From Myxococcales bacterium (GTDB lineage: Bacteria; Myxococcota_A; Polyangia; Polyangiales; Polyangiaceae), in the NCBI GenBank assembly GCA_016712525.1, contig JADJQX010000001.1:1550001-1614000 (forward strand): DNA of 64,000 nt, in the 5' to 3' direction. Every line of letters begins with the position of its first letter. Within the stretch, counting starts at the first letter, position 1. The notes beneath the pieces are model-generated. The model worked only from the letters and a program-made list of their open reading frames with translations. It was not told where the DNA came from and did no database searches. The translations under genes were made by a program, and so were the position numbers. Positions 43,403 to 51,682 of the stretch are shown in pieces.

Positions 43403-46141
43403 GTGGATTGTCCGTCCGAAACACGCCTCCAGGCCTTCGTCGAAGGGGCGCTGGGCGAGGCGGAGGTCGCGGATCTCACGGTCCACCTCGACGCATGTGA
43501 CGAGTGCCGAGCGCTCGTGGGGCTCTCTCTCCCCGTGCCCCTCGACGACGGCGAGGCCTCGGGAAAAGTAGGCCGCTACGTGCTTCGTCGTGCGCTCGGC
43601 CAGGGGGCCATGGGCGTCGTCTACGAGGCCGTCGATCCCGACCTTCAGCGCGTCGTCGCGCTCAAGGTGCTCCACTCCCGCGAAGAGCGCGAGCAAGAGA
43701 GGCTGCTCGCGGAGGCGAGGGCGATGGCGCTCTTGTCCCACCCGAACGTCGTCACGGTGTACGACGTGGGCCGCACGGGGGGCCGTGCCTTCGTCGTGAT
43801 GGAGCTCGTCGAAGGTCTCTCGCTGCGTGCGTACCTCGCCCAAGAGGAGCGCCCGCTCGCCACGATCGTCGCGCGCTTCGCCGAGGCCGGTGAGGGGCTC
43901 CTGGCGGCGCACCGCGCGGGGCTCGTTCATCGCGATTTCAAGCCCGAGAACGTGCTCGTCGCGGCCGATGGGCACGCCGTGGTGGGTGACTTCGGCCTCG
44001 CCACGTCCGCCGCGACCGAAGCTCGTGAGGTGGCCGGCTCGAGGGCGTTCATGGCGCCCGAGCAGCGCGCCGGGGGTGTGATCGACGCGCGCGCGGATCA
44101 GTATGCCTTCGGGGTCGCGCTCCGTGAGGCGCTCGGCTCTCGCGCCGACGTGCCGCGCTCGCTCGCGCGTGTGATCGAGCGTGCAACCGCGGAGCAACCG
44201 GAGGCGCGCTACCCGTCGATGGCCGAGCTCCTCCGCGATCTCTCGGGTGGGCAAGCGCCCCGCGGCCCGGGCCGCCTCGTGTGGGCCGTCGCTCTCGGTC
44301 TTGCCGCGCTCGTGGGCGTGGGCGTCGCGGCGGTGAGCTACGGGAAGCGTGGGCCCGAGGCCGAAGCCTGCCGTGTGCTCGGTGCGGAGATGGACGCCGC
44401 ATGGAGCGCCGAAGCCGCGAAGCGCGTGCACGAGGCCTACGTCGCGACGCAGAGCCCGCTCGGTGAGCCTACGTGGTCGCGCACGTCGTCAGTCCTCGAG
44501 GCGTACGGCACGGCGTGGAGGGCCTCGCACGGGCGGGTGTGCGAGCGCCGAGGTGACGCGCAATTTTTGGGTAAAATCGCGTGTTTACGCGCGAGGGTGG
44601 AGGTCGTGCGGGCGGTTTCGGCGCGCCTCGAACGGGCCGACGCGGCGATGCTCGAGCAGGTCCCGTCGATGCTCCGCCTCCTCGAGGGCACGGAGCCCTG
44701 CGAGGACGGGCGCGCGATCGCCGACGGGCCGCCGGAGCCTCCTCGCGAGAGGTCGGTCGCGGTCGGAGCGGCGCGCGCCAAGATCGCGGTGGCCGCGGCG
44801 ACGATCGCCGCGGGAAAATACAAGGACGGCCTCACGATCGCCGAGGGGGCCACCGCCGAGGCCGACGCGACGGCGTATCTCCCTGCCGTGGCCGACGCGT
44901 ACCTTTGGCTCGGGAACGCCCACGGGAGGCTCGGGCACGTGGCCGAAGCCGAGCGCGCGTTCGAGCGAGCGGCCTCTTCGGCGAGCGCCGGGCGTTCGTT
45001 GCCCACGGCGGTGCGGGCCTGGATCGGGCTCATGCACTTCGTGGGGTACGAAGGCAAACGGTACGACGATGGCGCCCGCTACGCCGAGTACGCGCGCGTG
45101 GCGCTCGAGGGGCTCCCCTCGGCCTACGACCTCGAGCTCGAACGCCTCACGTGGTCGCGTGCCATGCTGCTCGATCGCAAACGGTACGACGAGGCGCTCT
45201 CGATCTCACAGAAGGAGCTCGCGCTCGCGGAGCTTCGGTTCGGGGTGTCGCATCGGTCCACGGCCGCGGCGCTCGACGGGCTCTCGGGGGTGCTCTCCGG
45301 GCAGTGCAAGGCGCGCTCTGCCGAGGTGCCCCAGGCGCGGGCCTGCGCGATCCTCGAGAAGGAGCACGGCTCGCCCCACCCTCAGCTCGCGCTCTGCATG
45401 GGAAATCACGCGGCGCTGCTCGCCCAGCGCGGCGACCACGAAGAGAGCCTCGCCATGAAGCGGAGGGTGCTCGCCATGTTCGAGGTCCTCCCGGGGCACC
45501 CGAACCACGTCGCCATGACGCGGCGAAACGTGGTCCGATCGTTGCTCGAGCTCGGTCGGCTGGACGAGGCCGCGCGCGAGCTCGAGGTGGCGGCGCAGAG
45601 CTCTACCCCGTCGGACGAGGTCGCGATCGTGGGCCTCCGAGGAGACCTCGCTCGCCGCCGTGGCGAGCCTTCTTCGGCCGTGACGGAGCACGCTCGGGTG
45701 GTCGAGCGCACGAACGGGCTCGAGCCATCACGTCGCATCGAACCGCGGCTCTCGTTGGCCATTTCCGAGCTCGAGGGCAAAAGATTCACCGACGCCGCGA
45801 CCCACGCGGAGCACGCCCTCGCCGACGCGCGCGCGGCCTACGGAGACACCTCGTGCCGCACGGCCGAACCTTCTCGTGTGTTGGCCGACGCGCTGATCGA
45901 CTCGGGTCGAGGCCCCGCGGCGCTCGCGCACGCGGAGCACGCCCTCGCGACGTTCGACGCGGTCGAGCCCGATCCGTTGGCCACGGCGCGCGCCAAGCTG
46001 GCGGTCGCGCGTGCGCTCGGAGACGCCGAACGTGCCCGCGCGCTTCGCCTGGCGCGTGAGGCCCGCGAGGTCGCCGAGAAGGCGGGACGCGACCCGTCCC
46101 TCGTGGCGCGTGCGGACGCGTGGCTCGCGAAGAATCCGTAG
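43403..46141 (+). CDS. Zinc-finger/anti-sigma-like Ser/Thr kinase with TPR sensor domain
   Basis: The product has 912 residues from a GTG. The N-terminus has the anti-sigma zinc pattern: Cys3 and VHLDACDEC with His28, Cys32 and Cys35. The kinase domain (about 57-280) is complete: GQGAMGVVY, Lys88 (VALKVL), HRDFKPENV with Asp178, DFGLAT. One helix at about 292-312 spans the membrane. The extracytoplasmic ~600 residues are TPR-like helical repeats (LAEGATAEADATAYLPA..., ALDGLSGVLSGQ...). It is divergent from the sigma factor gene and likely controls it: the zinc motif could bind the factor and the kinase could modify it, with the TPR part as sensor. Confidence 0.88.
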   Translation: MDCPSETRLQAFVEGALGEAEVADLTVHLDACDECRALVGLSLPVPLDDGEASGKVGRYVLRRALGQGAMGVVYEAVDPDLQRVVALKVLHSREEREQERLLAEARAMALLSHPNVVTVYDVGRTGGRAFVVMELVEGLSLRAYLAQEERPLATIVARFAEAGEGLLAAHRAGLVHRDFKPENVLVAADGHAVVGDFGLATSAATEAREVAGSRAFMAPEQRAGGVIDARADQYAFGVALREALGSRADVPRSLARVIERATAEQPEARYPSMAELLRDLSGGQAPRGPGRLVWAVALGLAALVGVGVAAVSYGKRGPEAEACRVLGAEMDAAWSAEAAKRVHEAYVATQSPLGEPTWSRTSSVLEAYGTAWRASHGRVCERRGDAQFLGKIACLRARVEVVRAVSARLERADAAMLEQVPSMLRLLEGTEPCEDGRAIADGPPEPPRERSVAVGAARAKIAVAAATIAAGKYKDGLTIAEGATAEADATAYLPAVADAYLWLGNAHGRLGHVAEAERAFERAASSASAGRSLPTAVRAWIGLMHFVGYEGKRYDDGARYAEYARVALEGLPSAYDLELERLTWSRAMLLDRKRYDEALSISQKELALAELRFGVSHRSTAAALDGLSGVLSGQCKARSAEVPQARACAILEKEHGSPHPQLALCMGNHAALLAQRGDHEESLAMKRRVLAMFEVLPGHPNHVAMTRRNVVRSLLELGRLDEAARELEVAAQSSTPSDEVAIVGLRGDLARRRGEPSSAVTEHARVVERTNGLEPSRRIEPRLSLAISELEGKRFTDAATHAEHALADARAAYGDTSCRTAEPSRVLADALIDSGRGPAALAHAEHALATFDAVEPDPLATARAKLAVARALGDAERARALRLAREAREVAEKAGRDPSLVARADAWLAKNP

Positions 46142-46220
46142 GCTCTCTGCGAGAGGACGTGAAATCAGGTTCGCTCGTGGGGGGCAAGCTCGCCTGCTAC
46201 CTTCCGAGGGCGGAGCTTCG

Positions 46221-47213
46221 ATGAGGTCGACGATGCGAACGTGGTCTGCCGTAGCAGTCTCGTGCGGGCTTTTGTCCGTGTCGAGGGCAGCGTTCGCAGA
46301 CGTGCCTTCCGTCCCGATGCGAGACGCCCCACCCGCGTCGCCCTCGAGCACGCTCCCTGCGTGTGTGAACGTGGAGGTCGGTGGGATCCCGGCTCGCCTC
46401 GACTTCACGCACAAAATCGCGCCGGCCGAGCCGACCGCCGAGTACCGGTCGTACCAAGGGGCCACGGCCTTTACCGAGCTCGGGTTTCGGCCGCCGCGCT
46501 CTCCGTGGACGGGGATGCACGTCGAGCGAAAGTTCACCTTCGAAGGCGCGACGTGGTGGCGATTCGGGTACTGGGCACCGGGGGAGTCCGCGCCGCCTCT
46601 CATGACCCTCGTGAGCCAGCACGCGACCGAGCTCGGCTTCTCTCCCGGGGAGAAGGCCACTCTCGTGGGCGATCGTGTCTACAAGACCTACGCGAACGGG
46701 GCCATCTCGGTTGGCTACCTACGTGGCGTCGAGGCCAACACGCCCGATGGCTGCCCTGCGAACCTGAGCTGTGGTTCGATGAAGCTCCACCACGGGACCG
46801 GCTTCTACAGCGCGTTGCCGGGGCCCGGCGATGGGCTCGGCGACCCACCGCGCCTAGGGGGTCGCGAGGCGCTCGCCATCGTGCACGACATCAACCCGTA
46901 CCTCGCGTTCCTTCCGATCGACGATACCGGGCCACCTCGCGCTGCGCGCCTTGTCGTCGTGAGCACGAGGGTCCTCGCCTCGGCCCTCGCGTGGGAGGTG
47001 CGCTACACCTACCTGTGTGGTGAGGACAAGGAATGGAAGCGCCCGAAGGTCCGGCGCATGCGGGCCTACGCGTACGTCGACGCCGGTCCGGAGCTGTCGT
47101 CTACGGGCAAGACCCGCGTCGCCTCGGCGGTTCGAGCGAATTCCCCGAATAACGAGCTCGGGAGGGGATCGCGACATGTCCTCCAAGGTCGAGGGCTCGT
47201 GAATGTTCCATAG
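46221..47213 (+). CDS. Secreted protein of unknown function
   Basis: The product has 330 residues. A Sec signal (RTWSAVAVSCGLLSVSRAAFA) is cleaved near residue 27. The mature part is mixed alpha/beta with several Trp/Tyr and a few Cys (DGCPANLSCGS, YTYLCGED). No lipobox, transmembrane helix or family motif is visible. It lies 79 bp after the kinase gene on the same strand, so it could be a target or accessory of that system, but nothing in its sequence shows this. Confidence 0.68.
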   Translation: MRSTMRTWSAVAVSCGLLSVSRAAFADVPSVPMRDAPPASPSSTLPACVNVEVGGIPARLDFTHKIAPAEPTAEYRSYQGATAFTELGFRPPRSPWTGMHVERKFTFEGATWWRFGYWAPGESAPPLMTLVSQHATELGFSPGEKATLVGDRVYKTYANGAISVGYLRGVEANTPDGCPANLSCGSMKLHHGTGFYSALPGPGDGLGDPPRLGGREALAIVHDINPYLAFLPIDDTGPPRAARLVVVSTRVLASALAWEVRYTYLCGEDKEWKRPKVRRMRAYAYVDAGPELSSTGKTRVASAVRANSPNNELGRGSRHVLQGRGLVNVP

Positions 47214-47223
47214 GTACGGACAC

Positions 47224-47631
47224 TTACGCGAGCACGAGCCGCGCGATGCACACGGCCAAGCCCCCGAGCTGCAGCGCGAAGAACACGAACCGGATCGTGA
47301 CGGCGCGCGGGCTCGTCGAGGCGAGGTGCATCGACGACTGCGCGACCCTCGCCGCGACGACCCACGGCGCGATCGGATCGACCGCCGCCGCGTGCCCCGA
47401 GAGGCGCGCGGCGATCACGATGACCGCGAAGACCGGGAGGTTCTCGACGCAGTTCGCGTGCGCCCGGCAGAGCCTCCCCGAGAACGGCGAGACGTCGTCC
47501 CCCGTGACCGAGAAGGCGTTGGCCGCGCGCTTGCCCCTGAGGGTGAGCGAAGCGCGCAGGCACGCGATCGCGACCACGAGGGCGAAGGTCCAGGAGGCAT
47601 AGGCGACGAGCGCGAGGTCCGATGCGTGCAT
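47224..47631 (-). CDS. MAPEG-family membrane protein
   Basis: The product has 135 residues with four predicted helices. The segment VTGDDVSPFSGRLCRAHANCVENLPVF carries the MAPEG signature (R..RAHxNxxENLP), and the pattern FSVTGDDVSP is common in bacterial members. Eukaryotic relatives are microsomal glutathione transferases and leukotriene synthases; bacterial roles are mostly unproven and may include detoxification of lipid peroxides. It lies 26 bp upstream of the DJ-1 family gene's stop and is transcribed in the same direction, so it may be in the same unit. Confidence 0.85.
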   Translation of the reverse strand: MHASDLALVAYASWTFALVVAIACLRASLTLRGKRAANAFSVTGDDVSPFSGRLCRAHANCVENLPVFAVIVIAARLSGHAAAVDPIAPWVVAARVAQSSMHLASTSPRAVTIRFVFFALQLGGLAVCIARLVLA

Positions 47632-47657
47632 GATGCAAGTTCCAGGGGGCTCGTGGC

Positions 47658-48338
47658 TCAGCGTAGCGCCGCGGCGGCCTCGGCGACGCGCACGCCTCGC
47701 TCGGCGAGCTGGGCCTCGAGGGCGGCGCGCGCGGCGGCGACCAGGGGCTCGGGGGCGCGCCTCGGGTGACCGCACCCGAAAGGGGGCTCGGGGTCGTACT
47801 CGAGCGCGAGCTCGATCGTGCGCGCCGCGTCGGGTGAGGCGGCCTCGGCGACGATGCGGAGCGCGATGTCGATCCCGGCGGTCACGCCACCCCCGGTGAT
47901 GCGATCGCGATCGACGACGACGCGTGCCTCGCGCGGCGTGGCTCCGAAGGCCTCGAGGAAGGGCATGAACGCCCAGTGGGTCGCGGCCTCGTACCCGCGC
48001 AAGAGGCCCGCGGCGCCGAGCACCAGCGCGCCCGTGCACACGGCCGTCACGTAGCGCGCGGTCGCCGCCTTTTCGCGCAAGAAGCCCAAGACCTCCGCGT
48101 CGGCCATGAGCGGCACCTGCCCCGCGCCCCCGGGGACGAGCAGCACGTCGAGCGGGGGGCAGTCGGCGAACGTCGTGGTGGGGAGCAACCCGAGGCCCGA
48201 GTCGGCGTGCACGGGGTCGAGCGTCTTCCAGAGCACGTGCACCTTCGCGCCGGGGACGCGGTGCACGACCTCGAACGGCCCCGTGAGATCGAGCTGCGTG
48301 ACACCTGGGAACACCAAGAGACCGAACGTGAGCGACAT
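47658..48338 (-). CDS. DJ-1/PfpI-family protein (isonitrile-hydratase-like)
   Basis: The product has 226 residues. The start is set by a strong AAGGAGGT site 4 bp before the ATG. The nucleophile elbow TAVCTGALVLGAAGLL has the DJ-1 Cys, a Glu/Asp pair lies near FEVVHRVPG and THWAFMPFLEAFG follows. Its arrangement resembles isonitrile hydratases and related InhA proteins. The upstream region has a perfect 10-bp inverted repeat shared with the divergent GlxA-type regulator, which itself contains a DJ-1-like domain, so the regulator probably controls this gene. Confidence 0.85.
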   Translation of the reverse strand: MSLTFGLLVFPGVTQLDLTGPFEVVHRVPGAKVHVLWKTLDPVHADSGLGLLPTTTFADCPPLDVLLVPGGAGQVPLMADAEVLGFLREKAATARYVTAVCTGALVLGAAGLLRGYEAATHWAFMPFLEAFGATPREARVVVDRDRITGGGVTAGIDIALRIVAEAASPDAARTIELALEYDPEPPFGCGHPRRAPEPLVAAARAALEAQLAERGVRVAEAAAALR

Positions 48339-48377
48339 GAGCACCTCCTTCGGGCTCGAAGGTGCCGCGGTTCTGTG

Positions 48378-48412
48378 TGGCAGAAATGTCAAAGATGGTT
48401 CAATTTCTGCCA
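48378..48412. promoter_or_regulatory. Perfect 10-bp inverted repeat between DJ-1 gene and GlxA regulator
   Basis: The arms TGGCAGAAAT (48378-48387) and ATTTCTGCCA (48403-48412) are exact reverse complements around a 15-bp spacer; the second arm ends directly before the regulator's ATG at 48413. The 25-bp distance between arm starts is about 2.4 helical turns. This is the expected layout of a dimeric regulator's operator in a divergent promoter. Inference: it is bound by the GlxA-type product. Confidence 0.65.
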
Positions 48413-49357
48413 ATGCGGATCGTCCTCGCCACGTTCGCCGGCGCGCAGACCCTGGACCTCGCGGGGCCGGCCGAGGTCTTCGCGAACGCCGCGCGCGACG
48501 TGCCGGGTGCCTACGAGGTGGTCGTCGCGTCGACTTCGGGCGAGCCGCTCGTGACCACCGCGGGCTTCCGGGTCGAGACGCGCAAGCTCGCGGACGTGGC
48601 CCTCGGGCCGGGGGACACGGGGATCGTCGTGGGAGGCGAAGAAGCGGCCTTGCTCTCGGCCGTCGCGGACCGCGAGCTACGCGCGTGGGTGCGCCGCGTC
48701 GCCGCGTGTGGGCGTGTGGCGTCGGTGTGCTCGGGGGCGTTCGTGCTCGCGGCCGCGGGGGTGCTCGATGGTCTCCGCGTGGCCACGCATTGGCAGGCGT
48801 GCGACGCGCTCGCGGCCCTCTTTCCAAAGGTTTCGGTCGATCGTGACGCGATCTACGTGCGGGAGCGGAACGTGTGGACGTCGGCCGGGGTCACGTGCGG
48901 CATCGACATGGCCCTCGCGATGGTCGAGTGCGATCTCGGGAGGCGTGTCGCCGACGCGGTCGCCTCGCGGCTCGTGCTCTACGCGCGCCGGCCCGGTTAC
49001 CAATCGCAGTTCTCGGACGCGCTGGTCGCTCAGGCGAGCGCCTCGGATCCGCTCGCCCCGGCGATCGCGTGGGCGCGGAGCCACCTCCGGGAGGTCACGG
49101 TCGAAAAGCTCGCGAGGCGCGCCGGGCTCTCCGTCCGCACGCTGCACCGTCGTTGCCTCGAGCTCACCTCCGCCACTCCCGCGAAGCTCGTGGAGCGCCT
49201 GCGTGTCGAGCGTGGCAAGGACCTCTTGGCCCGAGGAAAGAGCGTAAAGACCATGGCGACGAGCGTGGGGTTCGAGAGCCCCGCCCGCGCACGACGGGCG
49301 TTCGAGCGGGTCTTGGGGCTCTCGCCTCGGGAAGCGGCGCTCCTGTTCGGGCGCTGA
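48413..49357 (+). CDS. GlxA-type AraC-family regulator with DJ-1-like sensor domain
   Basis: The product has 314 residues. The N-terminal ~190 residues resemble DJ-1/PfpI (LATFAGAQTLDLAGPAEVF, then SVCSGAFVLAAAGVL); the C-terminal ~100 form an AraC-type double helix-turn-helix (VTVEKLARRAGLSVRTLHRR, then SVKTMATSVGFESPARARR). In-frame ATGs at 48386 and 48395 exist, but 48413 begins the domain and leaves the operator untranslated. It is divergent from a DJ-1 enzyme gene, and the inverted repeat at 48378-48412 between them is the likely shared operator. Similar regulators sense small metabolites. Confidence 0.88.
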   Translation: MRIVLATFAGAQTLDLAGPAEVFANAARDVPGAYEVVVASTSGEPLVTTAGFRVETRKLADVALGPGDTGIVVGGEEAALLSAVADRELRAWVRRVAACGRVASVCSGAFVLAAAGVLDGLRVATHWQACDALAALFPKVSVDRDAIYVRERNVWTSAGVTCGIDMALAMVECDLGRRVADAVASRLVLYARRPGYQSQFSDALVAQASASDPLAPAIAWARSHLREVTVEKLARRAGLSVRTLHRRCLELTSATPAKLVERLRVERGKDLLARGKSVKTMATSVGFESPARARRAFERVLGLSPREAALLFGR

Positions 49358-49369
49358 TCGTCCTGGCTC

Positions 49370-49732
49370 TCAGCCGCGCGAGAACCCCGAGACCTTGGTG
49401 AGGAACGTGGCCGAGATCGACGCGAGGAGACCCTTGGCGGCGTCGTTCGGGGAGCCGAGGGTGAGGATCTCGGTGGCTGGCGCGAGCTCAAGGAGGGGGC
49501 CAAGAGCAGGCCCCGTGCGCTTGAAGTGCGCGAGGAAGTCCTCCGAGGAGCGGTAGCGCTCGATGAGGATCGCCGCCTTCCCCTCGGCGTCGACGTAGGT
49601 CGTGTACGCGACGGTCTGCGGCTCTTCGGCCTCCACCGCGGCGGCGATCTCTTGCACCTTGGCGCGGAACGCCTCGAGCTTGCCGGGTTTGATCGAGAAA
49701 CGGACCACGAGATCGATGGACGTGTCGGACAT
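49370..49732 (-). CDS. Antibiotic-biosynthesis-monooxygenase (ABM)-fold small protein
   Basis: The product has 120 residues with a strong AAGGAG site before its ATG. The pattern LVVRFSIKPGKLEAFRAKV, a VAYTTYVDAEGKAAILIERY strand set, EDFLAHFKRTGP and LLELAPATEIL fits the ferredoxin-like ABM fold, usually a dimer. Members oxygenate quinols or are small quinone-related enzymes such as YgiN; activity here is unproven. It ends just after the GlxA regulator gene (12 bp apart, convergent) and diverges from the lipin-like gene. Confidence 0.82.
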   Translation of the reverse strand: MSDTSIDLVVRFSIKPGKLEAFRAKVQEIAAAVEAEEPQTVAYTTYVDAEGKAAILIERYRSSEDFLAHFKRTGPALGPLLELAPATEILTLGSPNDAAKGLLASISATFLTKVSGFSRG

Positions 49733-49922
49733 CTGTGATGCTCCTTGTGCATTCCCCCACGGCCTCCCCATGGCGGAGCGCGAAGAGCATACGGCACCGG
49801 CGCAAAATGTCAGTCGTGAATCTTTCACGGGCCTCGAAAAGTCGTGCGTCGCGTCAAGTGACGGCCTCCCGACCCTCGCGATTGACGCGGTGTGTACGGG
49901 CAGAGAGAGTGGGGCGAGGAGC

Positions 49923-50939
49923 ATGGCGCATGAGGAAGGGTGGTCTGGGCTCGGCGGGAGGGTGCTTTCGCTCGTCCTCGTTTCGCTCGCAGCCAGCGGG
50001 TGCGCGGCGAGCGCGCCGTCGCGATCGGAGGCGCCCGTGACACGTGGATTTCGCAACCCGCGCTCGTCCCACGTCGCCGCGTCGAGCCCGAACCACCGCG
50101 CGCGCGACCGCATCGTCGCCGTGGGGGAGCCCCAGTGGATCGTCGGGAAGCTCGCCTACGGCACGCTCGATCGTGACCTCGTCGGCGAGGAGGTGGAGGT
50201 CGCCGCGCGGCCCGAGGGCGCCCGAGAGTTTTCGGTCTTGGGCGTCGCGATCACCACGGACGACGGCGAGCACGCCGAGGTCGACGGCGCACACGACAGC
50301 GGTGGGCGTGTCTACTTTCGCGTGCCCGAAGGCAAGACGCTCGGGCTCGGACGCCACGAGGTGCGCCTGCGTGTGCTCGGAGACGGGACGGAGGCCTCGC
50401 TCGTCGTGCACGTCGTGCCTCGCGGGACGAAGCTCGTCGTGAGCGACGTCGACGGGACGCTCACCACCGCCGAGGCGATCGAGGTCGCGGCGTTCTTGCG
50501 GGGCGTCACGTCGCCCGTGCGCGTCGACGCGGCGCGCGCGTTGGGCCTGCTCGCCGAGCGCGGATACGTGCCCGTCTACCTGACCGCGCGGCCCGAGTGG
50601 CTCGTCGATCGCACCCGTACGTTCCTCTCCGAGCATGGGTTCCCGAAGGGCATCGTGCGCACGAAAGACGACAAATCAGGCTCGATCGGGCCCTCGGCGG
50701 CGGAGTTCAAGAAGCGCGAGCTCGAGCTCTTGCGCGCCGGCGGGCTCGAGATCGCCTTCGGTTTCGGCAACCGCTCGACCGACGTCGACGCGTACGCGGC
50801 GTACGTCACAGAGCCCACGCACCGCTACTTCGTCGGCCTGACCGACGATCCCCCCGGCGCGCTCCGCGGCGGCCGCGGCTTCGCGTCCTACACCGACGTG
50901 CTCCCCGACCTCGCCCGTGTCCCTGCGGCCTCGCGCTGA
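49923..50939 (+). CDS. Lipoprotein with lipin-like (LNS2) HAD phosphatase domain
   Basis: The product has 338 residues. The lipobox LAASGC (Cys27) anchors it. Residues about 60-165 form a beta-sandwich-like module. Residues about 168-338 are a HAD phosphatase: LVVSDVDGTLT with Asp175 and Asp177, the VPVYLTARPEWLVDRTR motif II/III region, KKRELELL, and FGNRSTDVDAY. This matches LNS2 domains of lipins and phosphatidylinositol-transfer proteins, which act on phosphatidate or bind it. A periplasmic lipid-facing phosphatase is suggested; substrate unproven. Confidence 0.86.
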   Translation: MAHEEGWSGLGGRVLSLVLVSLAASGCAASAPSRSEAPVTRGFRNPRSSHVAASSPNHRARDRIVAVGEPQWIVGKLAYGTLDRDLVGEEVEVAARPEGAREFSVLGVAITTDDGEHAEVDGAHDSGGRVYFRVPEGKTLGLGRHEVRLRVLGDGTEASLVVHVVPRGTKLVVSDVDGTLTTAEAIEVAAFLRGVTSPVRVDAARALGLLAERGYVPVYLTARPEWLVDRTRTFLSEHGFPKGIVRTKDDKSGSIGPSAAEFKKRELELLRAGGLEIAFGFGNRSTDVDAYAAYVTEPTHRYFVGLTDDPPGALRGGRGFASYTDVLPDLARVPAASR

Positions 50940-51012
50940 ACGCGTTGAGAAGAGAGGGGCGGACGCCCGAGCCGATGGCGATCCGTGGCGGCCCACGGTA
51001 CTTTTTGAGATC

Positions 51013-51606
51013 ATGAGACGTTCTTTCGCGATCGTGGTGGTTTCGTGTGGGCTCGTCGCGTGCTCCGACTCGAGCGTCGGCGACGACGCGTCGGTCGACG
51101 GGGGCAGCTCGGTCGACGGTGGAGGCAGCTCGTCCGAGGGTGGAGGCTCGTCCGACGACGGCGGCGTTCGGGACGCGCAAGCGCAGGACGGCTCGGCACC
51201 GCCGGGCGACGGGGGAGGGCGTTGCGGGGATCTCGGCTCCCCGCAGGCCATGTTCGCGAGCCTCGCGGGGGGCATCGACGCCACGATCGCCGCCTCGGGA
51301 GGGTCGATGGCGTCCCTCTTCGGTGGGACGTACCGCATCTTCGTCGTCGGGGCCTCGGCTGGGGTCTTGATCGAGCAGATCACCCCGACGCGGTCGGCTC
51401 CGTACCAGGGATTCGCGTGGGGGTACGGCGCTCCGCCCGACAGCTTCAAGGTCGAGGCGAACGAGGTGAACGTGATGTTCGAACGCGCGCCTGGCACCCG
51501 CGCCATCTTCCAGTGCGAGCTCTCGACCGGGGCCGTCACCTTGGCCGTCTCCGACAAGACCACCCCGACGAGCTTCGTGCGGCTCACCGGGAAGACTGGT
51601 AAGTAG
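51013..51606 (+). CDS. Lipoprotein with Gly/Ser-rich spacer
   Basis: The product has 197 residues. The leader ends SCGLVAC; a low-complexity Gly/Ser/Asp spacer fills residues 20-70. The last ~125 residues (CGDLGSPQAMFASLAGG..., then YRIFVVGASAGVLIEQI and VRLTGKTGK) are beta-rich with one Cys pair. No known family. It follows the lipin-like gene by 73 bp on the same strand and may belong to the same unit. Confidence 0.7.
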   Translation: MRRSFAIVVVSCGLVACSDSSVGDDASVDGGSSVDGGGSSSEGGGSSDDGGVRDAQAQDGSAPPGDGGGRCGDLGSPQAMFASLAGGIDATIAASGGSMASLFGGTYRIFVVGASAGVLIEQITPTRSAPYQGFAWGYGAPPDSFKVEANEVNVMFERAPGTRAIFQCELSTGAVTLAVSDKTTPTSFVRLTGKTGK

Positions 51607-51682
51607 TCGTATTTAATAGAAAAACGCCTGCTCGTGGCCTTCTTGTGGGCGCGCGGCCGAAGGCGCTCTACCCTCGTCCCTC

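Noticed and set aside
43398..43571. ATG at 43398 as start of a small protein
   Set aside because: It is out of frame with the kinase and its translation is Arg/Ser-rich with no features; the GTG at 43403 opens the zinc motif.
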